From a bacterium (GTDB taxonomy: Bacteria > SZUA-79 > Acidulodesulfobacterales > Acidulodesulfobacteraceae), in the NCBI GenBank assembly GCA_021788495.1, contig JAJYKQ010000036.1, positions 1 to 10,002 of the forward strand: 10,002 bases of DNA, read 5' to 3'. Positions 1 through 6,257 of this stretch are shown in pieces. The notes beneath the pieces are model-generated. The model was given only the letters and a program-made list of their open reading frames with translations, had not been told where the DNA came from and did not search any database. The position numbers were made by a program, and so were the translations under genes. Each line of letters opens with the position of its first letter. The stretch's first letter is position 1.

Positions 1-92
1 TGCGGAGTAATCGGATAAGCCGAGATAACATGCGGTTCCGCCATTCTGACCCCGTCCGCTATAGCCATTGAACCTTCCAAAACTTGTTTCAT
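1..92 (-). CDS. porA: 2-oxoacid:ferredoxin oxidoreductase alpha subunit, N-terminal 30 residues (runs off left edge)
   Basis: The visible protein starts MKQVLEGSMAIADGVRMAEP and continues HVISAYPITP. This is the characteristic N-terminus of the alpha subunit of pyruvate-type 2-oxoacid:ferredoxin oxidoreductases; the G-N-x-A-x-A-like opening and the YPITP motif lie in the pyrimidine-binding domain I. The ATG is preceded by GGTGGA (99-104) at about 7 bases. It lies 52 bases downstream of porD in the order porG-porD-porA, the usual order in four-subunit enzymes, so porB is expected just outside the window. Substrate (pyruvate, 2-oxoglutarate or 2-oxoisovalerate) cannot be decided from 30 residues; the short Por-type delta and gamma partners make pyruvate the favoured guess. 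Confidence 0.88.
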   Translation of the reverse strand, partial: MKQVLEGSMAIADGVRMAEPHVISAYPITP

Positions 93-144
93 ATTATATC
101 CACCGTTTAAGTTTATTTATTAGCGTCAACTATAAAAATTATTT

Positions 145-408
145 TTATTTTTCTACGAGCGCCATTTCTATATCGTCCACAGGACATTCCTCTGCGCATA
201 TTCCGCACCCTTTGCAGTAATCCGCATCGAAATCGTAAATTTTAGTTTTTTTATCTCCGAAAACAACGCCTTCAGGACAGAAATAAATGCAAAGATTGCA
301 TCCCGTACATGTTTTATGTTTGAATACCGGAGTTTCATTGGCAAAGGAACCTGTTTTGTTGGAAAGCGCCGCGCCCGGCATTGAAATTATTCCGACCTTA
401 AAATCCAC
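145..408 (-). CDS. porD: 2-oxoacid:ferredoxin oxidoreductase delta subunit, 2x[4Fe-4S] ferredoxin
   Basis: An 87-residue cytoplasmic iron-sulfur protein with two canonical CxxCxxCxxxCP motifs: Cys34, 37, 40 and 44, and Cys65, 68, 71 and 75. This is the normal length and layout of PorD, which relays electrons from the thiamine-diphosphate site to external ferredoxin. The start codon is GTG, not ATG (406-408). It is supported by a strong AAGGAG six bases upstream and by a reading-frame overlap of 11 bases with the end of porG, which implies translational coupling. The nearest internal ATG (Met10) would give a normal ferredoxin core but lacks that spacing. The N-terminal ~30 residues before the first cluster match the PorD extension that docks on the complex. 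Confidence 0.93.
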   Translation of the reverse strand: MDFKVGIISMPGAALSNKTGSFANETPVFKHKTCTGCNLCIYFCPEGVVFGDKKTKIYDFDADYCKGCGICAEECPVDDIEMALVEK

Positions 409-967
409 TTTTATCTCCTTTTATATAGTTATAAGCTATCTGCGCCGCTTCGGCATTTAACTTGCCCAATTTTGAACCGAATCTGTTTTCAATCTCTTTT
501 TTAACCGAATCTATGGAAACTACGCCGCTCAATGCGGAAAACGCGCCGAGCAAAGTCGTATTGACTATAGGCTTATTTAAAATCTTCATAGCTATTTTTA
601 ATGCCGGAAACATTACTACGGTATCTTCTTTAATTCCGCCGAGTTCGCTTATGACGTCTTTTGCCAGAGCTTCCGAATTTATAAGAATTTTGCCGCTGTC
701 TTTGATGCCTTTGTAAACAGGAACGGATTTAAGAAGCGTTATATCCTGGACTATAACGAAATCAGGCTCGTATATCTGATGCCTCGTCCTGATAGGCTTG
801 TCCGAAAACCTTGCGAACGCCTGGACAGGTGCGCCGGTTCTTTCCGAACCGAAAGAAGGAAATGCCTGACAGTAATTTCCGTCGTCGAAAAAACTGAGTG
901 CGAGTATAGATGCCATAGTAACCGAACCTTGTCCGCCTCTGCCGTGTATTCTGATTTCTTTCATCAT
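398..967 (-). CDS. porG: 2-oxoacid:ferredoxin oxidoreductase gamma subunit
   Basis: A 189-residue protein of the pyruvate/ketoisovalerate oxidoreductase catalytic gamma domain. It has the glycine-rich GRGGQG motif at residues 9-14, the PSFGSERTGAPV block at 37-48 and the NTTLLGA block near 136-142; these are typical of PorG, which helps bind CoA and the cofactor diphosphate. Length is normal for the family. Two consecutive ATGs open the frame; the first (967) is about 11 bases from AAGGA and the second 14, so the first is preferred. It is the first gene of a porG-porD-porA unit with its own promoter just upstream. KorC-type 2-oxoglutarate enzymes share the fold and are the main alternative. 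Confidence 0.93.
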   Translation of the reverse strand: MMKEIRIHGRGGQGSVTMASILALSFFDDGNYCQAFPSFGSERTGAPVQAFARFSDKPIRTRHQIYEPDFVIVQDITLLKSVPVYKGIKDSGKILINSEALAKDVISELGGIKEDTVVMFPALKIAMKILNKPIVNTTLLGAFSALSGVVSIDSVKKEIENRFGSKLGKLNAEAAQIAYNYIKGDKSGF

Positions 968-1012
968 AATATATTTTTTCCTTTTTTAAATTTTTATATC
1001 GGTGTTTTAAAA

Positions 1013-1042
1013 ATTATACACTTTTTAAACCCTAAATGTCAA
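1013..1042 (-). promoter_or_regulatory. Sigma-70-type promoter of the por operon
   Basis: Read on the minus strand, TTGACA (1037-1042) and TATAAT (1013-1018) are both exact consensus hexamers, separated by 18 bases. Transcription would start near 1006, leaving a ~40-base leader before porG. The -35 box overlaps the last codons of the metF-like gene, so the por operon has its own strong start even though it follows metF by only 64 bases. No terminator hairpin is visible between the two genes, so read-through from metF is also possible. Confidence 0.75.
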
Positions 1043-1910
1043 GCATATTTCGTAAAAAAAGCGGTATTTTATCTTCGACGCCGAATGCCATTATATGTAT
1101 TCCGTGGACTAAGGGTTTAAGTTCTTTTGCGGTTCTTGCGGCAATTTCTATACCTTTTTGGAGCGGGTCGGCGGCGTTTTCGAGTTCGTTTATAATCTGC
1201 TCGGTAATATAAATTCCGGGAATAAATTTATTCATATAGCGGGCGGTTTTGGCAGACTTAAGTATGTAAATTCCGGCGATAATTTTTATATTTTTAAAAT
1301 TTTTATAGAAATCGTAAAATTTTGCAAACTTGTTTGCGTCGAAAACCGCCTGGGTTTGAAAAAAATCGCATCCTGCATTGATTTTTTTTTCGAATTTTAT
1401 AAGCTGAGGTTCTAACGGCACGGATTCAGGATTAACGGCGGCTCCGATATAAAAATCGGTCCGGCCGTTAAGTTTATTGCCGTTCATATCTATTCCCGCA
1501 TTAAGACCTTTTACTATTTCTATTAAATTAACGGAATCGATGTCGTAAACGGCTTTGGCATGTTTATGGTCGCCGAAGGAAATGTAATCGCCCGTTAATG
1601 ATAGAACGTTCTGCACGCCGAATGCGGCGGCGCCAAGCAGGTCGGATTCTAAAGCCATGCGGTTTCTATCCCTGCACGTCTGCTGAAAAATAGGCTCTCC
1701 GCCGTTCTGCTTTATATAAATAGAGCCTGCAAGTGAAGACATTTTCATATTTGCGCCCTGATTGTCGGTAATATTGAACGCCGCAACCTCATTCTTCAGC
1801 AAGTCGTAAGTCGCTTTCATTTTCTTAAGGTCTGCGCCCCTTTCCGGCGATAATTCCGACGTATATACGAAAACGTTGTTTTCTAAATTTTCTTTTAGTT
1901 TATTAGGCAT
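1032..1910 (-). CDS. metF: Methylenetetrahydrofolate reductase family protein (MetF-like)
   Basis: A 292-residue TIM-barrel flavoprotein, close to the size of E. coli MetF. The family reduces 5,10-methylene-THF to 5-methyl-THF using FAD. Visible landmarks are Glu19 in the opening strand (proton-donor position), the block GGEPIFQQTCRDRNR (70-84), LSLTGDY (104-110) with Asp108 at the folate-contacting Asp position, and FFQTQAVFD (183-191) with the conserved Gln. The electron donor is not shown: at the place where E. coli MetF has Phe223 (NADH stacking) this protein appears to have Ala220, judged from an alignment by memory. No MetV-type partner gene is adjacent. The ATG at 1910 has no recognisable ribosome-binding site and lies 27 bases from the end of repeat element 1. 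The promoter upstream is not obvious; read-through from pheA across the repeat is possible. Confidence 0.86.
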   Translation of the reverse strand: MPNKLKENLENNVFVYTSELSPERGADLKKMKATYDLLKNEVAAFNITDNQGANMKMSSLAGSIYIKQNGGEPIFQQTCRDRNRMALESDLLGAAAFGVQNVLSLTGDYISFGDHKHAKAVYDIDSVNLIEIVKGLNAGIDMNGNKLNGRTDFYIGAAVNPESVPLEPQLIKFEKKINAGCDFFQTQAVFDANKFAKFYDFYKNFKNIKIIAGIYILKSAKTARYMNKFIPGIYITEQIINELENAADPLQKGIEIAARTAKELKPLVHGIHIMAFGVEDKIPLFLRNMLDI

Positions 1911-1936
1911 ATTTATTAAAAATTTTTATATTCAGA

Positions 1937-2044
1937 AAAAGGCGTCAGGTAGATTTTCCGCCTTAGCTCCCCTCCTTTGAAAAAGGAGGGGTGTCGGCCA
2001 AAGGCCGACGGGGTGGTTAGCGGAAAATTAATCCGACGACTTTT
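1937..2044. repeat. MITE-like hairpin repeat, element 1
   Basis: A 108-base element filling nearly all of the pheA-metF gap. Its ends are imperfect 25-base inverted repeats (1937-1961 against 2020-2044; about 20 of 25 match, the inner nine ATTTTCCGC/GCGGAAAAT exactly). Inside are two perfect hairpins: CCCCTCCTTT (1969-1978) pairing with AAAGGAGGGG (1982-1991), and GTCGGCC (1993-1999) pairing with GGCCGAC (2003-2009), followed by GGGGTGGTT. No coding potential is seen and no target-site duplication is evident. A related copy lies at 6939-7118 in the opposite orientation. On the pheA transcript these hairpins could attenuate or terminate, but there is no clean U-tract. Confidence 0.85.
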
Positions 2045-2054
2045 CCTTGCATTG

Positions 2055-3134
2055 TTATATATTTTTCGCCGCAGATTCGTAAGAACCCAGAATTTTAACG
2101 AATATTGTATATTCCTGTATGGATTTTAAAGCTTTTTTTAATTTTTCGTCGGATTCGTGGCATGTTACGTCTATAAAAAACAGATAATCCCAGTTATATT
2201 TTTTAGACGGCCTGGATTCTATTTTGGTAATGTTAATTTCGTTTTCATAAAACGGTTTTAATATTTTAAAAAGAGCTCCGACCGAATTTTTTATAGAAAA
2301 TAAAATAGATGTTTTGTCGTTGCCGGTTTTATGAGTTTTCTCGCCGTTTGAAATTATTAAAAACCTTGTGAAATTATTGCTGAAATCTTCTATATGTGGC
2401 AGAAGAACGTTTAAACCGTAAATCCTTCCGGCTACTTCCGAAGCGATAGCCGCCGCGCCTTTTTCGTTAAACGCCATAATGCAGGCGTCTGCCGTCGAAA
2501 AGGCATCTATAAGCTCTGCATGTTTAAAATTTTCTTCAAGAAAATTCCTGCACTGACCGAAAGCCTGAGGGTGGGAATATATTTTTTTAATATTTTTAAT
2601 ATCGTCTTCTTTTGAAAAAAGAAAATGGCTTATAGGAATGACTTCTTCGCCTATTATAGTCACGTCGGAGTTTACGAACATATCGAACGTGGCGTTCACC
2701 ATTCCTTCTATAGTGTTTTCCACCGGAACGACGCCGTATTCGGAAAGACCTTTTGAAACGGAATTAAAAACCTCGGGGATGGTTTTTACGGGTAGAAGCA
2801 TTCTGGAAGTGCCGAATCTTTTGATGGCCGCAAGATGCGTAAACGTTCCTTCGGGACCGAAATAGCTTATTCTTATACCTGCTTCAACCGTAATGCACGC
2901 TGAAATTATCTCCCTGAAAATACTCTGAAGATGCTCGTCTTTTAACGGCCCTTCATTATAGCCTATTACGTTTCTGTAAACCTCGCCTTCTCTTGAAGGA
3001 TTATAAAACGACTTATTATTAGATGTTTTAACATGCCCTACTTTAACCGCTATTTTTCCCCTTTCGTTAAGAAGCTCGACTAACTTTCTGTCGATATCGT
3101 CTATCTCTTTTCTCAGTTTTTTAAGTTCTTCCAT
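2055..3134 (-). CDS. pheA: Bifunctional chorismate mutase / prephenate dehydratase (P-protein)
   Basis: A 359-residue cytoplasmic enzyme converting chorismate to prephenate and then phenylpyruvate in phenylalanine synthesis. Domains: AroQ chorismate mutase, about residues 1-85 (opens LRKEIDDIDRKLVELLNERG); prephenate dehydratase, about 88-263, with GPEGTF (93-98), GVVPVENTIEG (134-144), SHPQAFGQC (187-195) and the NFTRF block (254-258); and a C-terminal ACT domain, about 275-352, with GALF (286-289) and ESRP (306-309). The GALF/ESRP motifs bind phenylalanine in the family, so feedback inhibition is expected. Length is normal. The ATG at 3134 has only a weak GGA upstream. It is transcribed singly or with metF; no phenylalanine-rich leader peptide is visible upstream. 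Confidence 0.96.
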   Translation of the reverse strand: MEELKKLRKEIDDIDRKLVELLNERGKIAVKVGHVKTSNNKSFYNPSREGEVYRNVIGYNEGPLKDEHLQSIFREIISACITVEAGIRISYFGPEGTFTHLAAIKRFGTSRMLLPVKTIPEVFNSVSKGLSEYGVVPVENTIEGMVNATFDMFVNSDVTIIGEEVIPISHFLFSKEDDIKNIKKIYSHPQAFGQCRNFLEENFKHAELIDAFSTADACIMAFNEKGAAAIASEVAGRIYGLNVLLPHIEDFSNNFTRFLIISNGEKTHKTGNDKTSILFSIKNSVGALFKILKPFYENEINITKIESRPSKKYNWDYLFFIDVTCHESDEKLKKALKSIQEYTIFVKILGSYESAAKNI

Positions 3135-3189
3135 TTTTCCATTTTAAATAATTTTGTTATTTTATCTGAATGTATAAAAATTAAGTTAT

Positions 3190-3217
3190 TTTATACAATT
3201 TTTGTAAAAAATGCAAA
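3190..3217 (-). promoter_or_regulatory. Possible weak promoter of pheA
   Basis: On the minus strand TTTGCA (3212-3217) and TATAAA (3190-3195) are 16 bases apart, with four of six and five of six consensus matches. The surrounding DNA is so AT-rich that chance matches are likely. It would leave a ~50-base leader before pheA. Confidence 0.3.
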
Positions 3218-3284
3218 ATAATTTATTTTTTTAATATATTTTATGCAAATTTGACAAAATATATTATTAACTCAGCTCTATAAA

Positions 3285-3425
3285 ATAGCTATCGACCAAG
3301 TTGTTTATGAAGCGTTAGGCGAGTAAAGAGCAAAAGAAGAATCGGACGAACTGGCGCAATTTATTAATGCGCATAGCATTGCCTGTTATAATTCGGCGGA
3401 AGTTCTGTTTAACTTAAAAAGATGA
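3285..3425 (+). pseudogene. Decayed gene fragment on the plus strand, family not recognised
   Basis: A 47-codon stretch reads like protein: IAIDQVVYEALGE, an in-frame TAA (3324-3326), then RAKEESDELAQFINAHSIA and CYNSAEVLFNLKR before a TGA at 3423-3425. The amino-acid make-up (alternating charged and hydrophobic residues, helix-like) and the local rise in G+C resemble the coding DNA of the neighbours. There is no ATG, GTG or TTG start with a ribosome-binding site for either half. It is the only coding-like DNA on the plus strand. It most likely represents the C-terminal remnant of a helical protein gene lost by decay or rearrangement. I cannot name its family. Confidence 0.4.
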
Positions 3426-3426
3426 C

Positions 3427-3470
3427 TTCTTAATTCTTAATTCTTTATTCTTTATGCTTTATTCTTAATT
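3427..3470. repeat. Simple AT-rich repeat, TTCTTAAT/TTCTTTAT-type units
   Basis: About five imperfect 8-9 base units follow one another (TTCTTAA, TTCTTAA, TTCTTTA, TTCTTTATG, TTTATTCTTAA) immediately after the gene remnant. The tract is low-complexity and probably arose by slippage. It is not a CRISPR: the units are too short and there are no spacers. Confidence 0.65.
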
Positions 3471-3560
3471 CCTTTTTTTCCGACTCATATAAATTAATGC
3501 TATCGCTTTGATATACCTCTAATAAGTAAAAACGGATTATTTAAGCAAATAAAGCAAGGG

Positions 3561-4739
3561 TCAAAAACCAGGTATTCTCGGTATTTTTTTCAATTTTGAA
3601 TTCTTGTAATACCAACCCCAAAATTTTTTAAGCCAGTGGCCTATTAAGGGCAGGGCGATTACGGTTTCTTTGCCGGCATCTCTTTTGACGTAAACGGCGC
3701 CTTTGCCGTTATCCATTACGCATAAAATATGCACGTGTTCTTTATAACCTTTATAGTTATTTGTCCCCGCCTCTTTTTCGTAAATATTATGCGCCGCAAT
3801 TCCAGCCATCATTTCGGCAATGTGACCCTGTTTCCCCCTGAAAGGAGGTCCGTCGAGACTTGCGGAATCGCCGACGGCGTATATATCGTCCATCCCCTCT
3901 ACTTTTAAATAATCGTCTATTTTTATAAAACCGGCTTCCGTAAGCGGCAGTTCGGAGCCTTCAAATATTTCATGCCTGCTTCCGGCAGGAACGAATATGA
4001 TAAGGTCGCTTTCAAGTTTTGAATCGTCTTCGAATACGACTGCGCCGTTTTCGAATCTTTTTATTTTTTTGCCTAAATATTTATTTATTTTAAGGTTCTC
4101 ATAAAAGCGGTTAAGCAGTGCGTAAGCTTTATCGCCAAGGCGTTTGCCGGGGGTTTCCATAGGGGCGAAAATGCTTAATTCAAAATTACCGCGCAGTCCT
4201 TTATCTCTCAGAAGATTGTCTATATTAAACAGCTCCTCGAAAGCAGGTCCGCCTCTCATTGCAGAAGGATCCTTAGGATTTCCGCCTATTCCAACGGCTA
4301 TCCTGCCTTTTCCGGTTTTAATAAGTTCGGACAATTTTTCTTTTATTTTAAGAGATTCTTCCGGCGCACCGCATATAGAATAAGTATTTTCTATTCCTTC
4401 AGGTTTTGCTTTTCCTGCGCCGACGGCGATAACGAGATAGTCGAAAGAGTAAGTCCCGTTTTTACATTCGACTTTTTTCTCTTTTGCCGAAATTTTAACT
4501 ACGGAGTCTATTATCAAATTGAACTTATGAACGGCGCTTAATTTATTTAACGGCAGAATCGCATCTTTGAAATCAATCGCCCCCGTAGGAATCCAGATAG
4601 ACAGCGGGTAAATATACATAAAGTCCCTGTCGGAAACCAAAGTAACGTCAAAACCGTATTCTCTTAACTTTATTGAGGCTTCCACGCCTGCAAAACCGCC
4701 TCCTATAATAAGCGCCTTCTTAGCATTCATCATATTCAT
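3561..4739 (-). CDS. FAD-dependent pyridine nucleotide-disulfide-family oxidoreductase, SQR/NDH-2-like
   Basis: A 392-residue flavoprotein with an N-terminal Rossmann FAD motif GGGFAGVEA (13-21), a central dinucleotide-like segment IAVGIGGNP (147-155), and the second FAD motif DDIYAVGDSA (284-293) followed by KQGHIAEMMAG (303-313). The C-terminus (about 365-392) is amphipathic with WLKKFWGWYY, consistent with monotopic membrane binding as in sulfide:quinone oxidoreductase and type-II NADH dehydrogenase. Of the three SQR cysteines, SICGAPEE (Cys123) and ILCVMD (Cys340) look like the first and third, but the central one appears absent: the SAMRGGPAFEE segment (159-169) has no Cys before GPAFE. 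Classical sulfide oxidation is therefore doubtful, and the substrate is left open. The first ATG (4739) is 8 bases from AAGGGG, better than the internal Met3 or Met4. It lies 45 bases downstream of a small membrane protein gene, in one probable operon. Confidence 0.85.
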   Translation of the reverse strand: MNMMNAKKALIIGGGFAGVEASIKLREYGFDVTLVSDRDFMYIYPLSIWIPTGAIDFKDAILPLNKLSAVHKFNLIIDSVVKISAKEKKVECKNGTYSFDYLVIAVGAGKAKPEGIENTYSICGAPEESLKIKEKLSELIKTGKGRIAVGIGGNPKDPSAMRGGPAFEELFNIDNLLRDKGLRGNFELSIFAPMETPGKRLGDKAYALLNRFYENLKINKYLGKKIKRFENGAVVFEDDSKLESDLIIFVPAGSRHEIFEGSELPLTEAGFIKIDDYLKVEGMDDIYAVGDSASLDGPPFRGKQGHIAEMMAGIAAHNIYEKEAGTNNYKGYKEHVHILCVMDNGKGAVYVKRDAGKETVIALPLIGHWLKKFWGWYYKNSKLKKIPRIPGF

Positions 4740-4784
4740 TATTCTTTCCCCTTCAAAAATTTATAAATTAATAAAAATAAAATA

Positions 4785-4928
4785 TTATAAAATAATACCG
4801 CATAATAACTCTGCAGTCGCAAATTCTATAATTATTACGACAAGAAATATAATTCCGACGATTTTGATATAAATCGGAACGCTTAAAAACTTATTAACAT
4901 AATAACGACGGTCTTTAAATATACTCAT
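4785..4928 (-). CDS. Small single-span membrane protein (47 aa), unknown function
   Basis: A 144-base frame from ATG 4928 to TAA 4785 encodes a positively charged head MSIFKDRRYYVNKF and then a strongly hydrophobic segment, about residues 17-36 (IYIKIVGIIFLVVIII within it), ending EFATAELLCGIIL. Lys and Arg before the span predict an N-in, C-out topology. It sits 45 bases upstream of the SQR/NDH-2-like gene and about 39 bases downstream of a good promoter start, which supports real expression. The ribosome-binding site is poor: GGA lies about 14 bases from the ATG. No family is recognised. It could be a membrane anchor or small partner of the flavoprotein next to it, but that is inferred from position only. 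Confidence 0.6.
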   Translation of the reverse strand: MSIFKDRRYYVNKFLSVPIYIKIVGIIFLVVIIIEFATAELLCGIIL

Positions 4929-4965
4929 ATGCAGTCTATTTTTTCCAATTTAAATTTATCGGTTC

Positions 4966-5008
4966 AAATGCATATTATATGCATTTTAAAAGCATATCGT
5001 CAAGCATA
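4966..5008 (-). promoter_or_regulatory. Sigma-70-type promoter with -10 box inside a perfect palindrome (candidate operator)
   Basis: On the minus strand TTGACG (4998-5003) and TATAAT (4974-4979) are 18 bases apart; transcription would start near 4967, in front of the 47-residue membrane protein and SQR-like genes. The -10 box lies in a 21-base perfect dyad at 4966-4986: arms AAATGCATAT and ATATGCATTT around one base. Two direct TATGCT copies (minus strand; 5003-5008 and 4991-4996) flank the -35 region, 12 bases apart. Dyads covering a -10 box are typical of repressor operators. The lack of a following U-tract argues against a terminator of the upstream MFS gene. Confidence 0.65.
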
Positions 5009-5036
5009 AAACTGAAAAAAAATTAAAAACTTCCGT

Positions 5037-6230
5037 TTAGACACCGCTTTTTATATATTTACCGGTTATAAACGCCGCAAACAGAAAAACGGCGATTATA
5101 CCGAAGACGAACCTTATGGAATAAATGCCGGCTATATAGGAAAGTAAAAACGGCCCTATGATGCCGCCCAAGTCGAAATTGGACTGGTATATCGTATTAG
5201 CGGCTACCATATCCTTCATATCTACAGTTTCGGATATCCTCATAGTGCCTATGGGAAAAATAAGCGCATGCGGTATTCCGAATATTATTAAACCCAAAAC
5301 GTAAAAACCGATGTCTTTTGAAAAAACCATTAAAGCAAAAGACAGGACGGATATAAGTATGGATATATTTAAAATTTTAGTTTTATTTTTTATATTGGCT
5401 TTTTTAGTAAAATAAAGCAGAATTAGTCTGGTTATAAGAGACGAAATGAAAAAAAGCGAAAATAAAAGCGTTATTTCAAAATATTTAAGGTGAAAGTTAT
5501 CTCTTGCAAAAACTCCGCCGAGGGCTACGACCGAAGCAAAGGCAATGCTGAATGTAGTGTTATAAAAAATTACTTCAAGAAATCCCCGGTTTTTAAGCAG
5601 TAAAGAAACCGAACCGCCTTTTTCGGCTTTTTGGGAAGCGTTTTTTTCAGAATTTTGAGCCGAAAGTTTTTCCTTGATAGCATCCCTGCTCTTTAAATGA
5701 ATTTTCACCGCAAAAAAAAACGCCGTTATCCCGAACAGGCACAGCATAATATAAACCCAGCGTATAGGCAGGACGGCAAGAAGTGCCGAACTTAAAAGCG
5801 GGCCGAAAACAAGGGCAAGGCTAAGCATTAGAGAGTATATAGTAAGGTTTTTTTCTATTGCCGATTTTTCCGAAACTAAATGGACTAAAGACAAAAGAAA
5901 CGGCATGATTATAGCCGTAGCAAAACCGGATAGGACGACGAATATTAAAAATTCGGCATAATCCGCCGAAAAAAAATATCCGAGTATCGCGGCGGAAAAC
6001 AATAAAAGTCCTGCTATTACGAACTTAGAAACGGCTTGAGGCTTTATTCGTATGCTGATAAGATATCTTACCGCAAGAGTGCTTACGGCATAAACGGCCG
6101 TCGTAATTCCGACGTAAAAAAGATTTTTACCTAGAACGTATCTTACGAACAGCGGGTTAATAGACTGTATAAGGTTGGTATTGGCCCTCTGCAGTAAAAT
6201 AACCAGAAAAACGAAAATGATAGCGGGCAT
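5037..6230 (-). CDS. Major facilitator superfamily transporter
   Basis: A 397-residue inner-membrane protein with about 12 predicted helices: six before and six after a hydrophilic loop at residues 178-208 (rich in Lys, Glu, Ser and Asn), the standard 6+6 MFS layout. Approximate spans are 1-14, 36-58, 69-88, 92-112, 130-152, 158-177, 220-240, 252-275, 285-303, 307-328, 350-372 and 374-390. GIPHALIFPIGTMRISE (318-334) and the Gly/Pro-rich GGIIGPFLLSYIAG (355-368) resemble drug/sugar efflux MFS proteins, but no substrate can be named. The start is fixed by an in-frame TAA two codons upstream of the ATG; the ribosome-binding site is weak. It begins 27 bases after the hydrolase gene, so the two are probably co-transcribed. 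Confidence 0.9.
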   Translation of the reverse strand: MPAIIFVFLVILLQRANTNLIQSINPLFVRYVLGKNLFYVGITTAVYAVSTLAVRYLISIRIKPQAVSKFVIAGLLLFSAAILGYFFSADYAEFLIFVVLSGFATAIIMPFLLSLVHLVSEKSAIEKNLTIYSLMLSLALVFGPLLSSALLAVLPIRWVYIMLCLFGITAFFFAVKIHLKSRDAIKEKLSAQNSEKNASQKAEKGGSVSLLLKNRGFLEVIFYNTTFSIAFASVVALGGVFARDNFHLKYFEITLLFSLFFISSLITRLILLYFTKKANIKNKTKILNISILISVLSFALMVFSKDIGFYVLGLIIFGIPHALIFPIGTMRISETVDMKDMVAANTIYQSNFDLGGIIGPFLLSYIAGIYSIRFVFGIIAVFLFAAFITGKYIKSGV

Positions 6231-6257
6231 AATTTATCTGTTCGCTTAGTTTGCCGC

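Larger units (their letters stand above)
3135..3560. other. 426-base intergenic region between pheA and the SQR-like gene
   Basis: The longest spacer in the window holds no intact gene. From left to right on the plus strand it contains very AT-rich DNA with a possible pheA promoter (3190-3217), a plus-strand gene remnant (3285-3425), a TTCTTAAT/TTCTTTAT simple repeat (3427-3470), and an unremarkable AT-rich stretch up to the stop of the SQR-like gene. No tRNA, terminator with U-tract, or riboswitch was recognised. Confidence 0.7.

Noticed and set aside
462..716. Plus-strand open frame of 84 residues
   Set aside because: It lies entirely inside porG on the opposite strand, with no ribosome-binding site and no recognisable protein motifs.
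3135..3180. Phenylalanine leader peptide/attenuator for pheA
   Set aside because: No short frame with clustered Phe codons and no terminator/antiterminator pair is visible before pheA.
3251..3284. Plus-strand promoter TTGACA ... TATAAA before the gene remnant
   Set aside because: The boxes are 22 bases apart, too far for a sigma-70 promoter, and the following gene is not intact.
3427..3470. CRISPR-like array
   Set aside because: The repeat units are only 8-9 bases, imperfect and without unique spacers.
4852..4880. Inverted repeat TTCCGA...TCGGAA
   Set aside because: It is short, with a long loop, and lies inside the coding sequence of the small membrane protein; chance is the simplest explanation.
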